Source of the DNA: Urophycis tenuis
Taxonomy: Eukaryota; Chordata; Actinopteri; Gadiformes; Phycidae
Length of the DNA stretch: 64,000 nucleotides
Direction: 5' to 3'
NCBI GenBank assembly: GCA_036785325.1
Contig: JAXIVH010000010.1
Span: 7,040,180 to 7,104,179, forward strand
Shown: piece after piece, positions 47,909 to 61,800 of the stretch
Layout of the letters: each line of letters begins with the position of its first letter
Numbering within the stretch: the stretch's first letter is position 1
Position numbers and translations under genes: made by a program
The notes under the pieces: generated by a model
Database searches by the model: none
Told to the model about the DNA's origin: nothing
What the model saw: only the letters and a program-made list of their open reading frames with translations

Positions 47909-50900
47909 ATGCGTTGGTTTGAAGGCTCCATTCCTGCTGCCATTGCCTCCGCCAAACAACAGAGTTTGGTGTTTGTCGTTGTGATCACAGGTATGTTTCG
48001 AAACCTTCTAGCTAGCTGTTGTGTCCAGCGCATCGCAGACTAACGACGTTAGCCAGCTCTCACCATTGTACACACAAACATATTTGAGAAATGACAACCG
48101 TCGTATTATTGATGCAGTGCGTTATTAAACACGGTACGTATCGTCGAGTTTCCACGCCTCCTAAGACCGCGGTGTTACACAGAGCAGCGTCATCCAGTCA
48201 TGCAAGGACAGAAACTTTAAATATCAATGGAGTCTTACTTTGGTGCCGCAATGTCTTTTGCTTACCTCCCGGTAGGTCCGTGCATGATTTGTACAATCAA
48301 CGAACGGGGGACCCTTAAATCCGAACATCTCCAATATGCACGTTAACCAGATTTTTCACACACAAACACACTTAATATCAGCCAACAATATGTAGCAAAT
48401 ACAGCATATATCCGACTCTCGATTATCAATCTATCTATTTGTGACGTACACTCTTACAATCCAACGCCATACAAATGCGGTTGTCTAACCTAAGTGCAGT
48501 TGGTATGCAGCAATATGATAACACAGTTGCTTTCTCACACCTCCGAAAGGCGAAGATGAGCAGTCCACACAGCTGCAGTCCAGCTGGGAGGAAGACACAG
48601 TCTCAAAAGCGGCACAGAACGTCTGTGTGGCAATAAAAGTGGACGCCAAGAGGTATGGAAGTAAATGCAAAAGAATCATGATGCAGCATGCCTTGCTTCA
48701 CCAGTGACTACTTCCTTCAGGACAGTTGAATTAATGTAAAACAGTATGCCCATTTGTCTTATGCGGTGTAAAGATCTGTTGACATTGTAGTAGTAAGTTT
48801 TCAGAAGCACTATGGCTATTTACCTTGGTAAATACAATACAATTCCGAGAAAAGATTCAGAGATTCATTAACGCCAGTTGTTTGAGTGTTGTATTTGTTT
48901 AAAGTGTTCTATATATGGTAAAGTCTATATATATAATGCCCCTTTGTGTTTCTGATTTTCTGACTTCTGACTTTGCCTTTTGCAGTGAGACATGCGGGCA
49001 GTTCTCCCAGATTTGTATCCTTTTCTGTGTCTGCTGACCAGCAATTTACTGCAAATAACAGTTTCTTCAGAGGTCATGTCATAACTTAACCCAACCTAGC
49101 ATGTCTGTTGGAAGACAGGGTAACATTGCTAATAATCGTAAAAGTGAAGGAATCTATGTTTCTGTCGACGTTTGTGTTTCCATTAGTCATAGACAAAGAA
49201 AGTAGTTTCCACTGCCACGCACACACTCATACACACACGCACACAGACACACACACTAGCGCAGTCAAATCCTACTGATACCCCGCAATGGCCGAGGGTT
49301 GCTCCCTAACATCATTGGAGACCCTGTGGTGTGCGTACCCTCGAGCTTCTTCATCGGGGAGAACGGGATTCCTCTGGAGGTCGTGGCCGGCAGTGTGTCT
49401 GCAGAGGAACTCCTCCAGAGGATCACCAAAGTCCAACAGGTGAGGGGTCAAAGGTAGCCCCCCCCCCCCCCCCCCAAGACTGCTCACATACAATACAAAA
49501 TACACAATTCCAGGTGCCGGGTCTGACAAAAAAAACCTGTGATAGTCGACACCCAGAGGTCACAGCTCTGCAGGGTTTTGTGTCCCTGCGATGACTCACT
49601 CCTGTTTGGGGATGTTTATGGCACACTGGCCAAGCCCCATCGGCTTTTAATTGTACATTTAATCCCCCCCCCCCCTCTTCCTCTGCCTCTTCTGTCAGAT
49701 GCACGCTCAGCAGATTAGCGGCGGCGGAGCGGCAATGCCAGCGGTTCCCATGGAGACCACAATGTCCGCCTGCGCGGTGCCAGAACCCGTCCTGGCAGAA
49801 GCAGCAGCAGCAGCAGCAGCAGCAGCAGACGGCCCTGCTGCCTCTCCTCCCGAGGCTGCGAGTAGCACACCACTGCTATCCAGTGCCACAGCCGCGGGCC
49901 CATCAAAAGGTCAGTATCGAGAGGGAGTCCCGAAGCACCTGGTGCCGGGAGGCCCCACCTCACAAGCCTCTCCGGGAGTTTACCAAGCCGACGGAAATTA
50001 TGGCGTTTTTTTTCCCCCACTGTGCTATACTAACAGCCCGGTTGGAGTTGGCGCGACTGGGATCAGCATTTCCATTACAACCGGGCTCCCCGCCTCCCGC
50101 TCCCATTGTGTGATGAGCGATGGCGCGCTTGTCTTGAGTCGGTGACACGACGACTCGTGCGCTTTCATTGGCTTTTTCGGTTTTATGTTATTCTGTACCA
50201 CTTTAAAAATCGTATTGAGTCGTTTAGGAGACATTTCATATATTCGGGTTGTTTCAGCCGGACGGAACACACGCAATGATATCCGCGATGATTAATTCAG
50301 TTTTACGTTTAATATTCCCCCTTTTTTTGCTGCCTAATCTCAGTTTCAGATTAATGCTGGTTGGTCAATGTTTCACTCATAGCCTTCCCCCCAAGTGCCA
50401 CACAATGTCCTTGATGTTTGGGGAAACAAAACGTATAGAATATCGATATCGGCGATCTAACACTGTCTTTGGACCAAGACTAGTGTGAAAGAAATCTGCC
50501 CAATTTCGTCAAGCATGAGAATTTCATCAAACTAACAACACCGCGGTGCACCTCTATCCCAACCTTCATTACCCGTTTTAATTATGCTTGGTACGCATCA
50601 GGCTGCTGAGAACTGCAGCCACACTCTGTGTGCGTGGCGCCGCGTCTCACATACACAAGAACACACCGTTTCTCAGCCCTGTGGCTGACGGCACCGGCGC
50701 CACCCACAGGGAGGCGGGCCGGGCTCACTTTGGCACCGGCCCCGGAGACGGCTTGAGCTCGGCATGGTCCGGCTCGCGAGTGGCCCTGATCCCTGGTGTC
50801 ACTTTTCACTTTGTATCGTTGGATACGGTACTGAAGCGTGATTCTGTTTCGACGTACCTAAAAGGATTATGCTATTTTTCCTATATATTAAAAAAACATA

Positions 50901-53900
50901 TTTGTATCTTTATACATATTTATTTATTAGGGACCGAGCCTGTGAAACAGGACGAGGTCCCTTTTGAAATTGGTCCGTTTATTATTATTCCTATTATTAT
51001 TATTATTATTTATTATTACCTTTATTGGAATATATCTTTATTTTTATTCAACTGCCTGTGTACGCTGCATCATGCTCCGTGTTTTGCAAAATATAAAAAC
51101 TCCACATCAAGGAAAAACTTGACACTATTATGCGCTAATCTTAAAAGCCCCTCTCTGGTGTGTAATATTTATTTTGGTATTGTTGAGCCTTTGTATTTGT
51201 TCCCCCCCCCCCAACCCTGCTGCAGTATACCAATTGCACCATCACCGCAACGCGCCTTTGACGCCTTTGACACATTACAGATCTCAGCATCCGCATTCGT
51301 ACAGGGGGAAAAAACAAAACAAACCGTGTTGACTTCACTGTTCCCAGAGTCTCTCTCAAGGCAGACGGAGGACGACAGCTGCCGCTCTGAGGCGGCGCCC
51401 CCCGGGGAGCACAGGAGGCCGTCGCCAGACGAGGCCCCGCACGGCTCCCAGCCCCAGGAGAACCTCGACACCAAGGTGGACCGGTAGGACACACACGCAC
51501 ACGCACGCACGCACGCACGCACACGCTCACGCTCTCCTGCCGACGGCTCGGTGGCTACAGCCGGCGGTGAATGGCGTGAACTGCGGCGGGTTGGGATTCG
51601 ACCCGCTGTAGGTAGGATCTCTGGTGGTGTCAGAAGGTACATGGTCTGGTACTGAGACCGAGGTGCAGTACAACCGGAACAGATGTTCTTCACGGAGCAT
51701 CTCGCTCGCCAATATGCTGTCGGGTGTCTGCGCAATGGCACACAAATGATGGTTCTCAAAATGCTGCCTCACAAAATACAGTCGGAGGCCTTATGTGTGG
51801 TGTGGTCTCCCTACTGCTACAGGCTGACAAAGAAACTGGAGGACAGACGAGAGCAGAAAAAGAAGGACGAGGAAGAGGTAAGTTTGGTCTCGTATTCACT
51901 ATGTCGGCAAGCTGCAAGCACTGACAGAGCTTTTGTTTTGACACAGACCAGTAGCCCTATGACAAACAAGAGGCAGCACCTTGTACGACAGCCAAACTAG
52001 GCACAAGCCATTCTTTTTTACTTCCATTGGGAGATCCACAGCTTTAGGTTTTTGTAGTAGGAAGTGAAGCTATATACTGTTATATACACAATATATACAA
52101 GCTATGTACAACACAAGCACCGGCACTAGGAAGTGGACGGTGTGGTCACATGATGGGGATTGGTCGTCGTCCCCACCCCGCAGGATGAGATCCGCAAAGA
52201 GATGGCGCGGAGGAAGCAGGGCAAGGAGATGCTGGACTTCAAGAAGAAGCAGGAGGACGACAAGAATCGGCGCATCATCGAGGAGCGGAACCGGGAGAAG
52301 GCAGAGGAGAAGGCCGCCAGGGAGCGCGTGAAGCAGCAGATCGCCCTGGTAACGCGCTTTGCCCTCTCTCGCGCACGCTACTCCCCCGGTTACACTCGGT
52401 TGCTAGCATTGCCGTTGCATCATTTTGTTAGATAACGCAATAGCGCCTTTGAGGAGTGCGGGGAAGCATCGGTGAAGTTGATCCTCCTCGACCCAAAGTT
52501 ATTTTTGGCCCGACAAACAACACACACGCCGCCTCTCGCCCCTGCCGGTTGTCATGGCGAAAGTCCCCCGTTGGCTCGGGTGTCGCCGGAGCGTGAGCCC
52601 GGGTCATTCATGCGCGGTGTCCACAGGACCGGGCAGACCGAGCGGCCCGCTATGCCAAGAACCAGGAGGAGGTGCAGGCTGCCAAGCAGGCGGCGCTGCA
52701 GGCCAGGCAGGTGGAGCAGGAGGCGCAGGAGGCGCGGAAGGAGGCGCGGAAGGAGGCTGCGGCCCGGGAGAGGAGGTGAGCCACTGGGTTCTCATTAAAT
52801 GTGTTGCAAGATGGTTTTGTTTCGTTCGTTTGTTTGTTGTTTTGGGGGGGGGGGGGTTTACACGAGCATGACCTCTGTTTAATCCGCCTAGTCAGTATGC
52901 ACCAGAGAGTGCACAGGTTTATCACTTTACACTATTCTGGGTTTTTTAGGGTTCATTGTGTTGAATCGGGACAAAGCCACTTTCTTTGCTGAAGTGTGTG
53001 TGTGTGCGTGCTTGCGTGTGTCCCTACAGCGCTATAGCGAGGATACAGTTCCGTCTGCCAGACGGCTCCTTCTTCACCAATCAGTTTCCTTCAGAGAGCC
53101 TACTGCGAGAAGCCCGGGAGTTTGCCGTCCAGGTCAGAGTTCACACCCCACACACAGCCCACCTATGCAAAATGAACGCTTGTACGGGCTCTTGAAGAGC
53201 ATTTTTAATTTCAGAGGGGGTTCTTTTCATTGTCGTTCATTCACTCAGTCATTCATTGCTCGGACTGTGGCCGAAACAGTCATTTGTTTGCTTCTGCTGT
53301 GTTCGTTCATCTTCAACAGTTTTCTGTGTAATGTTCCACGATGTTCCCCCCCCCCCCGCGCGGTTTGTGTGACTGAACACAGCTAATCTTCTACTCTACC
53401 GCTCCTGTCGCCGGTGAGGGTGTTGGACAACTGACAGCCGGGGAGCTGCAACATAACAAACACCTTCCCACTGTTTCCTGTCTTACCGACGGTGTAGAGC
53501 CGCACACTTTTTTGAAATCGTCTTCCATTTTTTGACCGTATCTTCTACGCCGGCCTGGGTAAAATGTCCCTGGCGGCACGCTGTGTTCTCGCCGGCTAAA
53601 TGTAACACACCGTCTTAATTCCCCAAAACGATGCATCTGACATTCACATTGATTATGTGGCGGTTGTTTGCTGCAGAGCTGGCCATGCGGGGACACGTTG
53701 GCTCGGTGAAAGTGTAGTTCCTTACACGGGCATGCGCTCGGCTCATAATAGCTGTCTCCCATGATTAGAAGAATTACTCTTTTTATCCCGTGAGGGAAAT
53801 TTGGTCTCTGCATTTAACCAAATCGTGAATTAGTGGAATACACTCAGCACACAGTGGTGGTGAGGCACACAGTGAGGTGAAGCACACTAATCCCGAGGCA

Positions 53901-56397
53901 GTGAGCTGCCAGCAACAGCGGCGCTCGGGGAGCAGTGAGGTGCCTTGCTCAAGGGCACTTCAGCCGTTCGTACTGGTCGGGGTTCGAACCGGCAGTCTGA
54001 AGCCCTAACCAGTAGGCCGCGGCTGCCCCGTGGTTCATAGTATTCCGGGGTGGTGGTTGAATCCTCGTGCAATCCTCATGCATCTCCGTCGCCGATCACG
54101 TGCCGGTCGGTGACCTCTGTTGGCACCTTTTTTGTGTTGCGTTTGTCTTCAGGAGGTGGGAAACCGCTACGGTAACTTCTCCCTGGCCACCATGTTCCCG
54201 CGCCGCGAGTTCACCAGCGAGGACCTCAACAAGACCCTGACAGAGCTGGAGCTGGCGCCCAGTGCCTCCATCGTGCTGCTCCCGGTGAGTGGACCACCGC
54301 CGGCGCCACCGCCGCCGCCACCGCCGCCTTCACACAAATCCATTCGTTTGTCGCTTTTTTTTTTTTCTCAACTGTACACGTGAACTTGCTCAGTTGTTGT
54401 GCCTTTTGTGTCGATTTCTGCTCTGAATTGGGTCATCATGTTCTCTGGAACTCGATGACTCGTTGTTTAAAAAAAAAACAGGCCTCGGGTCACCTGATCC
54501 TAACTGCACACAGGTGTGTGGACTGTCCACTTACATGTGTGACTCAATATACCAGGATCAATATTATGCGGTGCCTGAGGGCCTGGACACACAAGCACAC
54601 ACATACACACACACACATTGTTTGACCACAAGTCAGGATGCACGGGAGTCGCCCCGGCTCACTCGACAACGCCCGTGTTGGCGCATGGCAGGGTCCTCCT
54701 CTTATCACAGGTGTCCATTTCACATGAAGTCCCAAGCGGCCTGCTTGGCACAGGACAAAAAAAAAAAAAAAAATGGACGCCCCGCCCATTGCGTTGCATG
54801 CAGGCGACACGCAAACCTCCCAGACCCGTTTATTTCCATCTAGAGCCGGTCACAGGGAGACACGGGGTCTTGAAGGTCCTAGCGGTGAACATGCTGCCTT
54901 GCTGTGTCTCTGTCCACCCCATAGCAGTCAAGCCGGGCTGCCAATTTGGTGCGCCAGGCCCCGGGAGGCGGGGTCTGGGCCATGCTGGGCACCATCCTCT
55001 ACCCGCTGCTGGCAGTCTGGAGGTACATCAGCGGCCTGCTCTACTCCAGCCCTCCTCCCGCTCCCCCTGCCGGGGAGGCCTCCGGCAGGGGGCCCGCCCA
55101 GCCCTCCGCCTCCGGGGGACAACCAAACAGGTGAGTCAGGGGGGAGGGGAGGAGACATTCTGAACCTTGTCGAGGAGGTCCGGAATGCCGCAGGGAAGCA
55201 TCGACTGAACCGAAACCATGTAGAGCTATGTGGCGCATCACATGATTCATACCTTGAGATTAGGGCTGACTATGAATGGGAACGCTTGTTGTCGTGGTTG
55301 GTTACCGTGCCCGATGTACTCGACACATCGTTGAAGCAGAGGTACCATGAAGTCCTCCCACCTTTCGCCATCCCATGTTATGTTCTGCAGATCATAACAT
55401 TGTAATACCCCCTAGTGATTCCTTGTTTATCACTCGCCCACCTCTATACAAATAAGTGACATGATCTGAGTGGGATCACTAAAATACTGCATCTCTGCAT
55501 CAATGAATGTTAAATATCGTTAAATAAGACGGTTATATCTTCGGGTAGATAGTGAGGCTGCGCTGAGACCTGTGCGATGTGATCGTGTTGTGGTAATACC
55601 TTGCCCAACCACAGGATGGCGCTGTTGCTTTGCACTTCTGGGCGAAGGTTATTTTTAGGGCATTGTTAAATCAATTGTATTCTTGGCTATTATGATAGCC
55701 ATTAGAGCAGATTTTTTCATTCAAATCCTAGAATCCAACACTCGTATGTGATTAAGCGAACTAAGACTAACATTGGTAGAACATTTTGTTGGCCCCTATG
55801 AATATAAAGGGGCTAGGTAAGATTTGAGAGGGTAAAGAGAGAGAGATGGAGCTGAAAGGAGGAAGATTAAAAAAATAAATGACCAAAAAAAAAAGTCCTC
55901 TCCCTGTCTGCTCGCTCCCTACGCTAGCCCGCCACTGGGAAGTGTTGCGTTCCCGCACCTGTGATTGACGAGTCCAGATGTATTCCCCTAATCACTCCGG
56001 GAAGAGATGCCTCGATTGGCCAGAATTGAGCTGGCAGCGTTCAAAATCGAAATTCGTTACACCCAAAGGCAGGCGTGCGGTCAACCCGAGGAGATATCTG
56101 ACCGGGCATTTCACTCGCGCTAATAGCTGACCGAGATGACTGATGTCATCTCCCAACAAGTGACCCTCAACTTATAGCTCTCGCCACATCTTGAGCCTGC
56201 AGCACCATTTATGTATTTTCCATAAAGGTCCTCTCCCATTCCCCCCCCCCCCACACAGAGAAACCCTCCGCAAGCGCACGCTGGAGAAGCGGCCGGAGGA
56301 CTTCAAGAAAGACGGCAAAATCTACCGGCTACGGACACAGGAGGACAGCGAGGATGACACCAACACCTGGAACGGCAACTCCACCCAGCAGATGTAG
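47909..56397 (+). CDS. ubxn4: UBX domain-containing protein 4 (UBXN4/erasin)
   Basis: Thirteen exons in phase, 542 codons: 47909-47990, 48550-48652, 48986-49014, 49321-49439, 49699-49909, 51348-51483, 51823-51877, 52184-52348, 52627-52775, 53030-53132, 54153-54284, 54925-55130, 56259-56397. The N-terminal thioredoxin-like UAS-type region (MRWFEGSIPAAIASAK, VVCVPSSFFIG) is followed by a low-complexity linker and a Lys/Glu-rich coiled coil (exons 7-9). The UBX domain (exons 10-11: ARIQFRLPDGS, LATMFPRREF with the FPR loop that contacts p97) precedes a membrane hairpin segment (WAMLGTILYPLLAVWRYISG). The conserved tail ends NTWNGNSTQQM. Known role: ER-membrane adaptor that recruits VCP/p97 for ER-associated degradation. 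Human UBXN4 is slightly shorter. Differences are mainly in the linker, including nine consecutive Ala. Confidence 0.95.
49801..49827 (+). repeat. In-frame (GCA)9 polyalanine tract in UBXN4 exon 5
   Basis: Nine uninterrupted GCA codons after GCAGAA, coding Ala, in the low-complexity linker between the UAS-like and coiled-coil regions. Such pure triplet runs are often length-polymorphic. Confidence 0.95.
50925..51180 (+). repeat. Fragment of the repeat family seen at 12047-14300
   Basis: GGGACCGAGCCTGTGAAACA and GGACGAGGTCCC (50929-50961) are the reverse complement of 14228-14261. A (TTA)n-rich stretch and decayed sequence follow in UBXN4 intron 5. Confidence 0.65.
53780..54031 (-). mobile_element. 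tRNA-derived SINE in UBXN4 intron
   Basis: Read on -, it begins GGGGCAGCCGCGGCCTACTG with box B GGTTCGAACC (plus 53991-54000). It continues through a body containing GTGCCCTTGAGCAAGGCACC and ends with an AAATTTCCCTCACGGGAT-type tail. It lies in the intron 53133-54152. Confidence 0.8.
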
Positions 56398-57193
56398 TGC
56401 CACGGCAGCTGCTCCGCCCTCTCTCTCTCTCTCTCCCTATCTCTTTATCTATCTTCTCCCCCCCCCGCCCGCCCGCCCGTCCACTCCGTATTTCTCGCCC
56501 CCCCCCCCCCCAGATACCGAGGCGTGGGAGGGATGTGGAGCGCGTGACAGGGACTCTCTGGTGCGTTCTGCTGAATTCTAGGGCTACGTTTCTGCAGGTT
56601 TTTGGCTGCTGCGCTCCATCCTGTCCAAGACTGTGCGCCCACTCCTCGCCTGCATGGGTAGATAATAACCGAGCTAGACCTCCTTTGGGCTCAGGGCGTG
56701 CGTCTGTCTCGTGTACGAGCGAGGGGGCCGCGTAGCGAGCCAGCGGGGGTCTTATTATGTAATAACGGTGTGAGTTTCCGGAGGTCTTTGGTGGCCAGTG
56801 ACTCGTAAAGATGATGATACTAGTTTGCAGCCGAAAGAAGAGTTATGTGTGTTATTTAATATAGCGGTAACCTCAGATGTATAAAAATGCTCTAAATTAA
56901 ACCGTGTGTGTGCGTGTGCGCGTGGAGGGTTCTGAATGTGTTGTCTCTGTAACTGTCGGTTTTCTACCACAGATTTTGCCCGACCTCGTGCAGAACGGGC
57001 AGAAGATTGTGTTTCTACAAATTAAAACAAAACAAAACAATGGACGACCACTGTATGGCTCTGACTTAACACTGAGGAAAACAAAGTGCCCTGTTTTTTC
57101 AATAAACCCTGAGTCATGTTGTTCTTTTAAGATGCACATCTGCAGCTTATTTTCCATATCCAAGATACGGGAAAACGGCTCAAAACAATAAAA
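56398..57193 (+). other. UBXN4 3' UTR
   Basis: Follows the TAG stop. Poly-pyrimidine/poly-C runs at 56420-56515. AATAAA at 57101-57106 and again at 57188-57193 are candidate polyadenylation signals. Confidence 0.7.
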
Positions 57194-58090
57194 ATAGTTT
57201 TGGAAAGGAATGTATCTTTTTTTTATATATAGAAACAGATTTTAAGTTATGGTTGATTGGGAGTGTGTTAGCAGTCTGACCACCGCATCTCAAATCCCAT
57301 GTTAGGATTGTAGAAAAACTCACACCACCCATGCAAGATTGTGGATGTATGTAACTGTTAATCCCACATCAATAATCACATCACAATACATGAATCCAAG
57401 AATGTACTGTGCCTTTTAAATGCATTTATCTACACACAGCTTAAATACAATTATATGCAGATTTTAGCAAGATGTTTCGTCTCAAATCGTTTCAGTAGTT
57501 TTCTTTAAAGACATTGATTATAGCTGTTGTATTAATGTATTTTTTGATATATAATGTTCCCGCTGATTTAAATTGGTCCATTTTCTGTATATCCTACAGA
57601 AAAACGAATAATCCCAATTAAGTCTGTGCATTTATGATGAAGGATTTTACTCATGCCAATCCAGATCAGTCTTTTCTTGCAAGTAATCCTCACCATTACA
57701 ATCTGTTAAAATTGCATTGGGTGAAGTCATAATGCTGCAGTCTTTCATTTTCATTCCAAAATAAAAAACGTGAATGCAAGAGCATATTTTTGTTTTCAGC
57801 AAAAAAAATATAAATAATTCGGCAGAAATGTTGAGTTTGGGAACTTTGGTCTACTGAGAGCGCCCGCATGTTGCCTGTAGCTGGTTTTCATCAACTCTGT
57901 ATTACACCAAGCATTTAGAATAGAGATGGCAGGGGCAGACTTTGACAGTCGCTAACTTAGCTGCATCCACGACTCCCTCACATTGAAAGGCTGAGTGAGC
58001 TTAACAAAACAATCACTGGATTCATGCTCATCACACTAAACTGAACATGCTTTGACGCACATCCGATTAACGACTTGGTCTCTGTGACCG

Positions 58091-58121
<31 letters not shown>

Positions 58122-58740
58122 ACACACACACACACACACAGGCACACACACACGCACACACACACAGACACACCAGCATTGAAAATTAACAGAGAAGGTT
58201 GGGGTTAGAGTTGCAGTTTGGTTCCCAAACTCCCAGTCGACCTTCCCTGCCAGTTGGACCGTCTGTGTCCTTGTTGTTGTTGTTGTTGTTGTTGTTGTTT
58301 TATAAATCATGGATTGATGGCCTTCCTCAGGTTGAGAACCTGAGAATGTTTTCCATCATAATCACTGTGATATTGCACATCGTAATAATACCTGCACAAT
58401 AATATTTCTATTAAAATACATACACAATTAGAAAGTCTGAAATGAATACGAACGGCAATTCTCATTTTAACAATCCAATTGTTTAATTGGATCGTTAATT
58501 GTGGAACACACTTGACAGAGATGGAATATAATATTCATGAGTAATTAGTTATAGTAATTGTTTTAATTAGTGTATAATCCGATGAAAAATAACTACTGTT
58601 TTGTTTTTGTAATCTTATAATGAGCCCTCTATATCTGCACAGGCAGCAGGGCCTCTTCCGCCGAGCGTGCCACGCTATGGTGCCACGCTGCACCGCCATG
58701 TCTACAGTAGGGCAGCACGCAAAACGAATGTGTGTTTTGC
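57194..58740. other. Intergenic DNA with CA and GTT microsatellites
   Basis: Contains interrupted (CA)n at 58090-58170 and (TTG)n at about 58273-58299. No exon-like ORF recognised. Confidence 0.6.
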
Positions 58741-58755
58741 GAAGCGGTCTCGGAT

Positions 58756-58840
58756 GGGGGGGGGGGGGGGGCTACCACCCATTTAGTATTTACCACCCCC
58801 CCCCCCCCCCCCCCCCCCCCCGTTGCGTTGTGTTGGGGGG
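58756..58840. repeat. Poly-G and poly-C runs
   Basis: A run of about 17 G (58756-58772) and, 25 bp on, about 28 C (58795-58822). The two runs can pair as a hairpin or form G-quadruplex/i-motif structures. A second G run of about 19 is at 59123-59141. Confidence 0.9.
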
Positions 58841-61800
58841 GGCCTTTTCATGAGCGGTGTTGAAATGTGTTCACACATCGTGGCGATATACTATGTGTGT
58901 CCGCGAATCCTAACCCTCTGTCGGAATGCCTATAGCACAGTTTAGATGAGTTTACGTTCCGTCCTTTCACCACGATATCCTATTTATTTACATGATTCGA
59001 TTATTATAAGGCTGTTTCACTTGTCAATCCAAATTTAAAATTGTGTAGCGAATGGCTGTTCTTTTTAACCTTTCAACAATACAGGCCCCTACAGGCTACC
59101 GTAGTCGCTGGAGAAGGAGGGCTGGGGGGGGGGGGGGGGGGGTATTCAGATGGTTGCAATGCGTAACCTCACCACTAGTTGCTTCTAAATTATACACACT
59201 GGATCTTCAAACTTGATATAGCCTATACATATATAAACCTTATGTAAATACACATATTAAATGACTCAAAGCCCACAAGATGGCACTGTGGTCGTATTTG
59301 CCGTATTCCTACGTATAGGGAAAAGATGAAGACGAGATGGTCAGATTATGATAATAAAGCCATCAGTAATGAGACTCACATATGCGTTAATGTTCAAATC
59401 ATGGTTTCCACACTTGAAGTGGCCCCTGCATTGCCCGCAGATATCTACTTTGTTAAGGAAGCCCATAGGAGTTGAGTTCTTTCATAGCGAATGGTCTGAT
59501 GGTGACTCACTTTAGCTGGTCCAGGCCAATAACGTAGGCCTATTACGGTCGATCCTTTTATTGCTGCACATGCACAACACAATGGTCATTTCGTAGGCCT
59601 ACTTGTGTTTGCCCGCGCTGTTGAAAGGCCAAGAGCTGGGCCATTTCCCACACACGTCTAGCCTATTTTACAGAAAATAACTCTGCGTCTTGAGTCAAAT
59701 TGGTTGGTAGAGAGACAATGAAGTCAAGATCAAAATATAAAGGATTTTGGCAGATGGTACTTTCATATTTGGGATTTTGTCCAAGGGTGGCAAAGCATTA
59801 TATAGGAGATGTAGAGATTCCAAGAACAAACCTAGAAACCCTGGACATCGTCCATTTTCTTTATCAAACTCACGGCTAAAATAACGAAGAATAACTAAAG
59901 CGCCCTGTGCGCTACTGCACGCACACAGCCTACGCAATCTGGAGCTCCATCATGAAGCACGCTGACATATTAGGGACCAATAATTACAGGCACATCAGTA
60001 GCAGGCTATGTGCAGGTGGTTCAGGGACTCGAGGTGAGGCCCAGGGCCCAAGCTAGCACACTATAAATAGGTGTGTAAATATTTACACGCCTAATAATTG
60101 ACCACGGCTTCTGAACATGCTGTGTTTTTAATAACCCTCTCTAGCTGCCAATGTGTGCACATTTTATGAAAAATGCAATTAGATAGTTTTTTTTATTTAT
60201 TTTTTTAGACACGTGACGATGTTTGAAATACTTTGATGACAATTGGCCATGAGTGTTCGATGGGGAATGGGTGACCGGAGTTTGGACTGGATTCAAGTTA
60301 AATCAGTGACTACCGGTTAGTATCATAATCAAGCTGGACCTTTCTCCGATGTTGCCCACCAAGGTAAAATAGGTTTTATAACGCAAACCATTAACCCATG
60401 CCCCACTGTTAGTGGCACAGTAGGCCTACCAGTTCAAGCCATATGCTCACTTTTGAGTTAGAGCTGCAGACATCACCGTCAGATCCATTCCGGTCCCCGA
60501 ATTGCAAAAGGAAGTGATGTCTGAGATGTTAACTCTAAAAAGGGGGCGATACGATGAAGATACGATACCGTGCCGCATAGTTCCACACGTCTGCATATGA
60601 TCCAATGGCATTTAAACATGGTGAACCTGTCTCAGCTTCATGAAAACTCATGTATTACGTCCTGTTGAGAAGTGACTTGTATATGCAAGAAGAGGCCTTG
60701 TGTTATCTTTTGGTTTATGTGTTTGCTTTTGGTCCTTTTATCACACCTATGAATTTGACCCATATTAATGACTGGGGGTATATAAAATCTAAATTGATGT
60801 TTTCAATATCATATGATATTACGTACATCACATTTTACCATAGATCTGTGGTCTTTTGTGTTTTGTCATTCATTTTGTACACAGAAACAAATCTCTATGG
60901 AATTTGCTATAGAGACTTTCAATTTTAAGAATTTTGTCAACTTCAGATCGGAAATAGAATTTGTTATTTATAATGGGTTGAAAATGATACCTATTTCTAC
61001 GCTTATTAACGATAAGCGCGTAAAGCAATACAAGGCAACATAATTGTGGCATGTAGCCATTATTTATTGATAAGGATGCGCGATAACGTAATTTACCCCA
61101 TGGGTCGGGGCGCTGCAGCTGGACACGCGAGCCTGCCCTGTATTGGCCGCGGTGGATGAGCTGCCTCGATCCCAAGGTCATCATCCATTTCATTGTTTTT
61201 TTTTTTTTTTTTTACATTTACCCCCTTCGCCTGCATGTTTCTATGTGCATGATGTGTAACCCGGCAAGAGCTCAGCAGCCTGCCGACATCAGGAAACGAT
61301 AGAGGTGTGAGGGAGTCAGGTAGGCAAACCTCAGCTGACCGACAGCTTACACCTTCAGGTCAGAGTGTGGATAATAAAAGGGGATGTGCGGCCGCCGGTG
61401 AGAGATCGCTCTGGGCTCTGGCGTTCACATTACAATTCATCGGCTGCTGTTGTCAAACTGCAAGCGTCTACCTTATTGTGCTCGGAGACGTTTCCTCAGC
61501 ACCGCGTCTGTCTTGTGTTTAGGCCTACTTCCATCGATTCTCCCCAAGGACGTCTTTGCCTCTCCATTAATCAACGGCGGCATTCGATATTAAATTTCAA
61601 CGTAGCTTTAAAATGACCTGACGTTGGCGCAAACGGCATAATGGGTTGTCCGGTTGTCCTATGGGACAGCCCGTCTCTTTGTGTGTGTGTGTGGGGGGGG
61701 GGGGGGGATAGAATAAGCGGCACCCCAAATGATGACCATAACAAAACACTCCACGGGTCATTTAACACAGGAATTTCCCCTCCATCGACGTTGCGCACCT

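Noticed and set aside
50588..51487. Single long ORF of 299 codons as a gene
   Set aside because: It lies mostly in a UBXN4 intron with repeat fragments; only its last part (51348-51483) is a real UBXN4 exon.
60650..61193. Small ORFs of about 90-107 codons
   Set aside because: No recognisable domain, no splice context, and composition typical of AT-rich non-coding DNA.
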